In this document: positions 37,495-48,100 of the stretch, piece by piece
How the letters are laid out: every line of letters starts with the position of its first letter
Numbering within the stretch: position 1 is the first letter of the stretch
Source: Setoptus koraiensis
Lineage: Eukaryota > Arthropoda
Direction of reading: 5' to 3'
NCBI GenBank assembly: GCA_048013815.1
Contig: CM106586.1
Location: forward strand, 21,142,001 to 21,206,000
DNA: 64,000 nucleotides
Position numbers and translations under genes: made by a program
Notes under the pieces: generated by a model
What the model was told of the DNA's origin: nothing
Databases searched by the model: none
Seen by the model: the letters and a program-made list of their open reading frames with translations, nothing else

Positions 37495-39121
37495 TTTGTG
37501 TGCGTTGGGGGGGGGCGCGCGCGTGCTCACGAGCCTCAAGAGACCGCCGACGCACAACTGGGGCCCCATCGCAAGCTTTGCAACAACAATTGCCGGGCGC
37601 CGTTTGGCCCCTTTTGGTGACGATTTGGCCAGCGACTGGCGGCGACAACGAGAACGTGGTGCCAATTCTCGCACTGCGCGCGCCATGTTTGTCCATTTGT
37701 CTGTCCATTCTGGCGGCGCCCGGTCGCCCCCAGCGCAACCGCAAGCGCGTTGCCGGCAATAACAATAATAGAAAAATAACAGCCTCACAGGTCGGCACGG
37801 GCAATGCGGCCCGACTGACCGCCGTGCCCGTGTGTGGCTCCCCGATTGAGCGTCGCCGCGACGCTGCGTCCGGCCACAACTCACCTTCGCACCGATGGCA
37901 TTTGGTGGCCCCGATCTCGTTTTGTCCGCTCGAGTGCTCGCCCCAAACCACCGACCGTCGCAGCGGGCCGCCAGTGCGACGGTGGCGCCAACGCGACAGC
38001 AGCGCTAAAGGGGCCAACGGCGAGCCAAGGGGCCAACGGCGAGCCAATGGGGCCAACGGCGCGCCAAAAAGTGTCACAAAGTGGCAACGAGACACATTGG
38101 CGCTCATTTGCATGCATCAGCAGCGCGTTGTGTGACAGCGCGTTGTTGCGACCGGATCGCCGGGCCGAAAGTTTAAAGTTGTCGAGCCATATTGCGTCAC
38201 AATGCGGCCCATTGAATAATAACAGCGTTCGATGACGTTGATTCGACGTCAGTTCATTTGTCGCCCGGCGCGTCTGTTCGTCGATTCAATTTGTGTGTGT
38301 TGGCGCCAATCCGTCCGTATCTGTCCGTTGTAGCGGCCCGCGTCTAATGTTTGTCGGCGCAGGCGGGCGGTCAGCGAGCGGTCCGGTCGGAATCGATCGA
38401 TTGAAACGGCCCATTGAGGCCCCGTAAAACAAAAGCTGCGCCCAAGATTCAATATAATATTATGATATTGCCGACGCTGTTTGGATGCGGCTCAGATCCG
38501 GCTCGGATGTGGCTCAGATGTGGCTGAGATGTGGCTCGTGTTCGGTTGTGAGCCTGTTATGTTAGAAAAGCCGGATGCATTCGGACGCATATGGGCGAAA
38601 TCGGCCCCAAATCGGTCTCGACGCGCCATGCCGTCACTGGGCCCAGCATTTTGGCCGGCAATGTCGAAATTGGATGAGTGGTGTTGAAAACTTTTCCTTT
38701 TCTGGCCCATTAAAAGCGCCCCGGTCGGCGCCAGGGGCGCTGCAGTCTTTTATTATTATTTTATTTATTTGCCGTTTGGCGTTGTTTGGATGTTGAATGT
38801 TTAAATTCATGCGCCGTTACTTGTTTATTATTATTATTATATAATATATTTAACTGCCGATATCAGTATATTCGTATATTCGTAAGTATATCAGTGTTGT
38901 GCTGATATACTCGTCATGAGATGATGTGGCGCTAATCAAAAACTCACGGCCAGCAATCAATAATAAAATGTCGCTCGCCACAGACCAGTCCAATCTCTTC
39001 GAATTGACACCAATCTCTCTCGGTCAGTGGCTCGTGTGTTTATATCTCGACATGTATGCTTGTGCCGGCCGCGCCACAACTAAACCAATTAATCGTTGGT
39101 CCATTAGTTGCGCAACAACCG

Positions 39122-39177
39122 CGCTGCAACCATATTAAACCAATTAATTCGTTAATTAATTGGTTTAATTGCAGCGA
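39122..39177. repeat. Inverted repeat with one bulge
   Basis: An inner perfect 13-bp stem (39135-39147 and 39156-39168) around an 8-nt loop is extended by an outer 8-bp stem (CGCTGCAA with TTGCAGCG) after a 5-nt one-sided bulge. Confidence 0.85.
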
Positions 39178-40349
39178 TGCGCCCGTTGCAGCGATCGCTT
39201 TGATAGTGGCCGCCGGACAGTTGCTTTATTCGTCTATCGCAACCTGTGCCCGTGCAACCCGAATAAACGGTAAATCACCGTTGCACTGTCAATTGGACCG
39301 TCAATTTGAGTGTCGATTCGACTGTCCCAATGATAGAGTCACATTTTCATTTTTCGGCCGGTCCATTATTTTTGTTTTCGCCCAAATAGCCACACAGACG
39401 AATTGCTGGCCATCGAGAGTCGAGAGTCGCAACTCGCGACAGTAAAAACAACGATGCAAATACATAATAAAATCACCGCCAATGATGGCTGGCATGCGAC
39501 CGGAAATGGGCCCGTTCTGCTGGCTCGGCATTGATTGGCGCCGGCCAACTGGACACATCAGCGCACAATATTTATTTATTTTCATTTATAACCAAAGTAA
39601 AGATGCTGCTGTGCACAAATTGTGTGTATTCGCGCTGATCGACTTGCACCGATCACTGACAATGAATTGACTGAATTGACTGAATTGACCATCTCTGTCC
39701 GACTGACCGTTATTTTTATTTGCTCCGCCAGCAGTGGCCACACGATATGACTACATATGATATGTATGAGATAAAAATATTATAATTTATAAATAGTGTG
39801 CGCCAACTATTAGTGAAGACATGAAAACATGATGTTTGTTTGTTGGCACTCACTTGAAATGTTAGTGAGTGTGGCGTCGAGCTGGCGTGTCAAGACGCCA
39901 TAAACTTGATACAAGCCCAATGTTATTGTGTGTGTGTGATTGTGTAATAAGAGGCAACCATGGCGCTAATGATAAATATATAAACAAGAATGATAAATCA
40001 TTAAGTATGCAAATGAGATGCCGCTTATAGACATGAAATCGCAAATCAAATCGATGAGGCCACGCTAACATTGTTGTGTCTCGTCATGTTTATAATGTCT
40101 ATAAACGTACGTTTGTAAATGAATAAACGCCATTGTTCATCACTTGAAGCGATCACTTGTGGGCATTCATTGGCGGTCTCGGCAGCGTCGGTCTCGGCAG
40201 CGGCCGTCTCGGCAGTGACAAGACGGGCTGAGATTTGTGTCGAGTAACAGTATCGGTTTCAATTGAGCGAATCACGCACTTGCTTCTGGGTACAATATCA
40301 TTATAATATTTGGCTACGCTCATAACAGCACAACCGATGCGGCGATATA

Positions 40350-40440
40350 CGATACATAACAATAATCATAATAATAATCATGATAATAATCATAATAATA
40401 GTAATAATGATGATAATAATAATGATAATATTAATAATAG
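40350..40440. repeat. ATA/ATC microsatellite
   Basis: Interrupted AATAAT/CATAAT/GATAAT triplets over about 90 bases. Confidence 0.93.
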
Positions 40441-41348
40441 CCACTATGATGGCAGCGACGACGATGATAATGATGTCGCGGCAACGGCGAGCCAGCGGCA
40501 ACGCATACAAATGTTGCAACATTGCATACAAATATAAATACAAAACAACAAGTGACTAGCTTGCCACGCAAGTAGCAATTTGATGCGGCTTGTTGGCAAG
40601 CCGCGCCAAGCGATTTGAGCGATTTGTTGGCCAACTGTCAGTGGCCGAGCGATGCAAACAGTGGCCGCATTGCGCCACCAATTACAATTACAATTGCATA
40701 ATGACAGCAGCAGCTAATTAGTGTCGTCAATTTGATTTTGGCTGCGTCCCGATCGACTGCTCGCATACATTGCAGTAATTAACTGTTGATGACGTCTATG
40801 AATTACCATGAGCGCCATTTGTCATGGCCGCGCTCCGGCCGACACAAATCGTCTTGCGCAATCGTCCCTCGCTTGCCACATTGGCTTTGGTTTGCGGGCC
40901 GGCCGCTCGGGATTGTCGAGTGGAGCGGCCCGACGTGAGCTCACACTCAAGTTGCAGCGCCGGCTCAAATTCAAACAGTTTTTCAATAATTCATCCCGAA
41001 ATAACGGCCGCAAATAAATAATGCAAATGTGAGCTACAGCAGCGAAAACAACAAGCCGACAATGGCAAGCTCATGGCGCGTCGACATGTAAATGCAAAAC
41101 GGTTGTGGCAGCGGCCGTTATTGTTCGCCGTTGTCATGTCGTGCCAACGGCCGGCCGGCCAGCGCTAATTGATGCTGGCTACTGTTTTTGGCAAGCTAGC
41201 CGCACACTGTATGTATATTGCACTGTATGTTGGCTCACGAGGCCGCTGATGATGGTCGCTGGCCGTTCATTAGTTTGAAAGTTTGCTTGGCAGCACGATC
41301 GTGACGCGCGCAATAAAGCCGGTCGTTGACTCACTTGTTGTTGCCAGT

Positions 41349-41381
41349 TTGGCCGGCGCCGAGACTCTCGGCGCCGGCCAA
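41349..41381. repeat. Perfect 15-bp inverted repeat, 3-nt loop
   Basis: The arms 41349-41363 and 41367-41381 (left arm begins TTGGCCGGCG) are exact reverse complements separated by ACT. Confidence 0.95.
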
Positions 41382-42089
41382 CAACGGACAGCGTCCGCCC
41401 GTTCGGCCGGCCCGACGCTGGCTGCCAATCTGCGTTCGCTCACCTGGCAGCAACTCTCAATTTTGCCGGCGCCGGGCCGCTCAAATTTCTGGCGTCCGTT
41501 GCGCAAGCGGCCCGATAACGGATAAATTGAAGGCACACGACATGTGTGTTGCGCAACTCTCTCCATCTCGAAGCTCCGTTGCGGCCGAGCGCGAATCCGG
41601 CCAGACCGTTGGCTAGACCGAGATTCTCGTTCGGCTGCAGCGGAGATTCTCGTTCGGCCACAACGGAGATTCTCGCTCGGCTGCAACGCGACCGAATGCG
41701 AAGACCGAGCTTCGACGGCGCTCAGCTGAAACGGATTCCGCCGAAACAAATTCTGGCGCGACCAACTCGCCGGCAACGGCGCCGGCCAGAACGAATGGCA
41801 AGCGATAATAACAATCAAACGGCAGCCACTTGATACGGCGCTCAGCTGATCGCGGCCGCACGCCGTTGTGACGGCCGACGATTAAGATAAAGTATCTTTT
41901 GTTGTTAATTATTGCTGACTGACGGCCCATTGAGCCGGCGCCATTCAATTTGGGCCGCTCGAGCGCTGTTTACCTTTCGCAATCCGCCAATGATTCGTCC
42001 GCCACTGTTACGCAACCGGCTGCCATTCATAGCCATGCTGACGAGCGATTGCCTAATCAATTTTTATCTCTCGCTCGCTCGCATTGTTT

Positions 42090-42180
42090 GTCAAGTCTTT
42101 GTTGTTGTCGCTGTTGTTGCCGTTGTTGCTGTTGTTGCCGCTGTTGTTGCCGCTGTTGTTGGCGCTGTTGTTGTTGCGGC
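42090..42180. repeat. GTTGTTGCC triplet tract
   Basis: Interrupted GTTGTTGCCGTT/GTTGTTGGC repeats. Similar GTT-rich tracts recur at about 46435-46540, 48130-48185 and 49640-49735 inside intron 1 of the kirre-like gene. Confidence 0.9.
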
Positions 42181-42992
42181 AACAGCGCTCATTCATCATC
42201 GGTCGCTTTCTCCGCGCCAGCGATCGGTCATGATTGCAAACAATAACGACGCATGCACAACGACCAGCGCCGACGAGTCAACAGTTAGACGCGGAACAAG
42301 CAAAAGCGATCCACAGAAGCCCCCACTCGCACTCACCTGTGCAGCCGGCCGCACAGGTGAGTCCGTTGGCGATTGTTGCATCATTCGTCGAATTTCGTTG
42401 CGCCACGCGCCGGGTAGGCGTAGCAAGTGTCACGCTGGCTGTGAGCTGTACGGATGTGCGGATATGTGCGGATATGTGCGGATATGCGCACAAGCTGCGA
42501 CCGATCGGCGCCGCGATCGACAATCGTCAATCGACAATTGACAATCGACAATTGACAATCGACAATTGACAATCGTCAATTGACAGCTGACGGTCTCGGC
42601 GCGGCCGCTGTCTCGGGACTCGGACAGCCAGCAACGGGCAGCGGGCCGGTTGGTGTCGCGGATCACTTGCACTTGCCAGCGGCTACCGCGCGGTGATGCG
42701 GCGACCGGCCATCGACAAATCGAATTACAAATCGGAGATGGCGCATCGCAGTAGCACAGGCAAACAATAACAGCGGCTCATTATGTAACAGACTGCTGCT
42801 GTTGTTACATAATCATGTGACATGTCGGCTCAACTCGTTTCCTGACAACGACTGGCGCATCACTCAAATTGAGCGACGCGCGGCGTCTCGAGACTCGAGA
42901 TGCTCGACTCGAGAATGTCACAAATTGATAATGTCGCCAGCCGAAAATGTCACAAACGTCTTTTGCTCGCTCTCCGCCAGTCGGCATTGACA

Positions 42993-43068
42993 TCCGCCGA
43001 ATGTATCCGCCGAATGTATCCGCCGAATGTATCCGCCGAATGTATCCGCTCAATGTATCCGCTAAAAA
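42993..43068. repeat. 14-bp minisatellite (CCGCCGAATGTAT)
   Basis: Five to six tandem 14-bp units, the first four nearly identical. Confidence 0.92.
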
Positions 43069-44560
43069 GTGACTCACCGTCGCTCGCGGTGTCAGTGACG
43101 GGCCGGCCGCATCCGGTTACCGGCTCGGCAACACTGACTCACCTGATCCGACTCACCTGATCCGACAATTGTGAATGGATACATTGGGCACCGATTGACG
43201 GACAGATCGGGCTTGGGGCGACAGCAAAACCAGCGGCCATGTATAACAACTAACGCGACAGTAACAAATGTATACCATGTATTAACATGTACTCACAGGG
43301 TTAGCGTATAGTGAGCGCCATAAGTAATAAAATGAAAAGTGTAAAAAGCAGTTGTGGGCCTTTTACTGCCAGAGGGCGCTTTCGTTTGGCAAATTCAAAT
43401 TTCGCGACAGCACGCATACTCAGCGCGCACTGTTCGTGCCCCCCCCCCTCGCGAGTCGCGAATGATTTGATTGCGTAGTGAGCAAGCTGAAGCAGGCTGA
43501 TGTGAATTTGCTCAAGCGGGGGAAAGCAGCGCATGGATATGCGCGGATAGCGCCTGGCGCCGATATCCACGCAACGTCGGGCAACAGCTCACAAAGCTGT
43601 TGTCAGTGGACGACGGATCAATTTAACTTTTTGCTCGGTTGGTTGGTTCGGCCAACTAGTTGCAATTTGCCTACTCGCCAGCGAGCACTCGTTACAAGTT
43701 TATTATTATTATATTATCTCGTCGACTTACGTAACTCGACTTGTATAAGTCGACGATATCAGCCAGTTTGCAACAGTGTTGACATTTGGTCGCAGTGCCG
43801 TGTGCTATCGATGAAATCATTCACTAATCTTGTTATTCTCTCATTTTGTGTCCACCCATCATGCGCTTTGTGCGTCTATTATGACACGATGTTGGCCGTC
43901 TGACCGCATCACACGACAGCCAGCGACTAATCAAGCGATTATGTAACCGGCGGCCACTAGCATCGAGCGACATCGAGCGACATCGAGCGACATCAAGCGA
44001 CATCGAGCGGCAGCCGACCAGCGCCAGCGCAAGAATACAAGCTCAACAGGGCGCAACAACAACAACGACACCGACAGCAGCGACGACACTGACAGCAACA
44101 GCGACACTGACAGCAGCGACGACACTGACAGCAACAGCGACAACGACGACGACGAGCCGGCAGACGCCATTTGAATGCGGTGCATGTCGCAACGGCAAGC
44201 GTCGTCATTATCAGCCATCCACTACAAATACACACATCAGCTGTTGTGGCGATCGCCAGTGACAAGCAAAGTGGAGCAACATCGACATCAACAGCGACAT
44301 CGACAGCAACACCGACAACAACAACAGCGACGACAGCAACAGCGACGACAGCGACAACAGCGACCCGATCACAAGAGCAGAACGACAATTTGAATGTCAA
44401 CACCAACCGCATTACATCATCCAAATCAGAGCAGCAGCAGCAGCAGCCAGCAGCGACATCATTTGCGAGCCGATCACAATCGCCAGCTGACGGCCTCTTG
44501 TTGGTGTTGTCACTTTTGGCAGCGCGGTTGCTGTTGTTGTTGTTGTTGTGGTCATTTTGT

Positions 44561-44563
44561 CAG
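44561..44563 (+). promoter_or_regulatory. Probable 3' splice site before first coding exon
   Basis: A pyrimidine/GTT tract of about 30 bases is followed by TTTTGTCAG at the end of 44563, with no AG in the preceding 38 bases. It is a strong acceptor, implying that the exon carrying the kirre-like start codon begins at 44564 and that at least one non-coding exon lies upstream. Inference from sequence only. Confidence 0.5.
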
Positions 44564-44670
44564 TTGGCGCTTGCAGCGGCCGCTCGCCGGCGCCGGTTCA
44601 GGGTCAGTGACATTGGCCGGCGAATCGGCAGCAACGAGGGGGCCGCGTTGTGGCGCCCAGCCATCCAGTG

Positions 44671-44811
44671 ATGTCGCAACAGCAGCGACAACAACCACAC
44701 CAGCGACAACAACCACACCGGAGACAACAACCACAACAACCACAAGTGTAACAAGTGCAACAGTGTACAGAGCAAATGGTAGCGAGAATTTAAATGAGTC
44801 AACTCATTTGA
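44671..44811 (+). promoter_or_regulatory. Three upstream ORFs in the kirre-like 5' leader
   Basis: Between the probable acceptor at 44563 and the start codon at 44820 lie three out-of-frame ATGs, each with its own stop: 44671-44751 (26 codons, Gln/Arg/Pro-rich), 44776-44793 (5 codons) and 44794-44811 (5 codons, starting right after the previous stop). The last ends 8 bases before the main ATG. Such short leader ORFs commonly lower or gate translation of the main frame. Their use here is inferred, not shown. Confidence 0.55.
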
Positions 44812-44819
44812 GAAGCAAC

Positions 44820-45105
44820 ATGAAGAAGAAGAAGAGAAGGCAGAGCGGCCATGGCAGCATGTTATTATCGCTGATATTATTATCGGCCGGCTCATCAATA
44901 CTATACGACATTGCGACGACAATCAATTTGACAACTAAACCGCAAACGCATGACACCGCTCAGCTGACCGTCAGCTGGCGCCGTCACTTGGCGGCCTGGT
45001 CGGCCCAGTGGTCAGCGGCCGGCCGGCCCGCAGGTGTGCTAATGGCCGAGGCGCTGCAAGCGGGCGCCAATCAGTTGCAGACGGACGCAACAGACAACAA
45101 CTCAG
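44820..45105 (+). CDS. kirre: kirre-like exon 1 (signal peptide)
   Basis: The ATG at 44820 (context AAC-ATG) opens MKKKKRRQ, then a hydrophobic run MLLSLILLSAG, a good signal peptide. The exon ends at a strong donor, CTCAG|GTGAGTG, in phase 1, which fits exon 2. The frame is open upstream to 44394, but an earlier ATG there lies before the probable acceptor at 44563 and is followed by no signal sequence. A weaker in-phase donor at 45033/45034 (GCAG|GTGTGC) would shorten the exon by 24 codons. The residues between signal and Ig1 are not conserved, so assignment to this gene rests on position, signal peptide and phase. Confidence 0.6.
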
Positions 45106-48100
45106 GTGAGTGTGTGACAACTTGTTCATCTCTTTCAATCAGTTCACTGTTTGCCCTATATCGCTCATTGTGTCGCTTCGTTGCTGCATACAAACGATGC
45201 CACGGCAACGAGGCATCGTTTGCATCATCATTACGTAACTGCGCTCACATCATTACATAACTACGCTCACATCGTCCGACGATGATCGTCAGCTCTCGAC
45301 CGCGCGCTGACGAGCCCACAAATAATGACGCAATCGCTAATAAGTTGACAGGTGACGCTTGGGCGCTCTCGCGCATGATTAATCTTGTGGCGGCGGCGGC
45401 GGCGGCATCTCGTGACCGCTCTTGTCGGTCGCCCCATTTCAGGCGACCATTTTCAAACTGGCATTTTGTCCATTTGAATTTGTCCCGTGGCCCGGCCACC
45501 GACGCACCAACCGGCTGCGTTTGTGCCGGCCCGACCGCCCGCTCAGATCGATTCGAGCGGCCGCTCGGGCCGGCTCAACAATTCGGCCCGATAATTCGGC
45601 TCGACGATTCGGCTCGATGATTTGGCTCGATGATTCGGCTCGATAATATCGCCGGCCGGATAAAAATAAACGACGCCGAGTTTATCGGCCCGCGACGCAA
45701 CCGGCGATGAGCACACAATGATAATTTAATTACAGGCTGCAACGAAAACTTGCAAAAGTCGCGCAACTTTTCAAGGAACAAAAAACTTTTCAAGGCGCAA
45801 CTTTTCCGTTGCCCCCCCCCTCTGCACCAGCGTATGCGAATTGTACGCTGACGTAATCAGATTTGCATACGTGCCGACGCGCAACAGTATGCGCACTAAC
45901 ACGCTAACAATTACGTAACTGTCGGCTGGTCACTTTTTGGGCGACTTTTTGAGCAGTCTTACTGCTCGGTGTCAGCTTTTTGGGCAGTTTTGCCGCTCGG
46001 TACCAGCTTCTTGAGCGGCTCGGGCGCTCGGGCGGCCAGCAAAATGGTCGCTGTTTGTGCGCCACATGTCTCTATCATGGCACAGCCCGTTTATTGTGTC
46101 GCTGGCGAGCTGGTGACGACAATTCGCTCATTTGAATAATTGACTCACCCGATGGATTATTATTCACACGGCGAGCACAGCGCACATAACTGGTCATTGT
46201 GTCACCGTTGAGCGGCGCCAGTTTATCATTGCCAAGCAACAGCGACAACACAATCCTGCCCGGCGGAAAAAGAGCCCCAATCCGGCCCGAGGAGGCGGCC
46301 CGTTACAGCGGCCGAGAGGGCGAGCCGATCACATCATTTATTGCATCGTGTCGGGCACGCGCTCGCACAAAAGTCGGTTTGCTGGCGCGCCAATTGGCCT
46401 TTATCGGGCCGGTCACTATTGGCCGCTGGCGGGCGTTGTTGTTGTCGCTGTTGTTGTTGTTGTCGCCGTTGTTGTTGTTGTCGCCGTTGTTGTTGTTGTT
46501 GTTGTTGTTGTCACTGTTGTTGTCGCTGTTGTTTTGCAATGATAAACTGGCCCCGCTCAACGGTGACACAATACGTTGCGCAACTGGCCGTTGGTTAGCT
46601 GGACGCCATGATGTGCACGAGCTCTCTGTGTCGGTCTGATCTAGTTGCTGATTTGGTTAGCTGTTGATTTGGTGGCGCGCTGAGCGCTGTCAGGCACCGG
46701 TCAGCGGCTTGATTGATTTTGCCCAGGTGACAGCCAGACTGAGGCGCGACAGTGGGCCCCATCGAATGGGAGCCGCCGGCGACTCGTTGAGTACAGTCGC
46801 TCTGTGCTCGGCAGCAATGTCGGCAATCAGATCTGGCCCGCGATATCGCAATTTATTACGGACTTACTTTTGTTAGTCACGGCGAGCCAGCGCTAGCTAG
46901 TGCGACCCAGCTGAAATTGGCCCAGTTGAGGCCGATTTCGGAGCGCCAGTTTGTTTGTCAGTTTGTTGCGCGGCGAGGGCTCGTTGCGCGGCCGGGCACA
47001 GAGCGGGCAACGCTGGCCCCAGAGCGGCCTAATGGAAGTGTGAATAGGGGGCGACTTTTAATTATTTATATATCTCGAACAAAGATCGCGCGCCCCAATT
47101 GGGGCGCGCGATCTTTGCGCGAGCAGCGAGCGCCGTCGCTCGCCCATTCCGGGTCGCTCGCCAATTTCGGGTCTATCGGCGGGCGGCACAATGCAGCGAT
47201 ATAATGTTGCAATGATATAATCGGTGTGATCGCGCTGACTGCCGGCCCGGCCCGTCGGCGACCGGGTTACCTTGCGAGTCGCGATTGTGCGGATCGCGAC
47301 TGTGCGAGTCGCAATTGCGATTCACGCAATTGCGTCAATCGATTCGGTGGTGCGAATTCGCAAAATTGGCGAAAAAACCAGTGGCATGAATGGCGCTCAT
47401 TGAACGGCGCTCGCTGAATGGGTAATTGAGCGTCTAGGCAATGGCCCAGAGCAGCCAACAGAGTAGTTATAATTATTTGAATATATTTGTATTACATTAT
47501 ATTCGTTTGCGAGAGCCACCATTGGGCTTGCGAGCGCGATTAGCCGGTCGACGGGCATGATATCAATGATACGACTGTGATTTGGAAATGAAAATTCAAG
47601 TGAAGGCTCATTAGAATATAATCGGTCAATTGTTTGCAGCAGCCAGCGTCCATAAAACACCTATGGGGCGCGAACTGGCGTTGACTGCAGCCAGTGGCAG
47701 CCAGTGGCTGCAGTCGGCGTCTCGCTCGTCTCTCGGGCCGGCGCTGCTCGGGCACCGCTGCCCGGCTGACGCTGCCCGGCCGACGCTGCCCGGCTCACCG
47801 AACTGGCTCCATCTTGGTCGACAAACAACAAAAGCGCACAAACAAAGCGATAAATCACCTCGCTTCTGTGGCTGCACACGCCGAGCATGATGTAACCAGT
47901 GGCATGACGTAACCGGTCGCTCGGTGCCAGCCACTGGAGAGAGCAAAAGTTAACGAGTCGCAATGGATGCCATGTTAGCAGGCTAAATGAGATTCATGCC
48001 AAAACAGATGATGGCACAGTAAATAGATGGCTTGTTAGACGCTCGTTGTTGGCCCGTCTAATTGATTTGCCGGCCCGCTCGCTCGCCCGCGCCTTGCCCG

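Larger units (their letters stand above)
24565..44563. other. Non-coding stretch upstream of the kirre-like gene
   Basis: No gene is supportable over 20 kb. Contents: CAAAAC repeats (26822-26945), a GCCAGCGAATT palindrome cluster (27785-27870), a GTTGCTCG tract (29440-29655), CACAGGTGA repeats (30360-30425), arrays at 34110-34205, 34640-34745, 35285-35360 and 35430-35490, hairpins at 36760-36798, 37448-37494, 39122-39177 and 41349-41381, an ATA/ATC microsatellite (40350-40440), a GTTGCC tract (42090-42180), a CAATTGA array (42525-42590) and a 14-bp array (42993-43068). Regulatory DNA or distal non-coding exons of the downstream gene may lie here, but nothing identifies them. Confidence 0.55.

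Noticed and set aside
37012-37884. 290-codon minus-strand frame and overlapping plus-strand frames
   Set aside because: GC-rich sequence with few stop codons in every frame; Arg/Ala/Pro-rich without domain features.
44394-44819. Upstream in-frame ATG extending the kirre-like protein
   Set aside because: It precedes a strong splice acceptor at 44563, is not followed by a signal sequence, and runs through triplet repeats.
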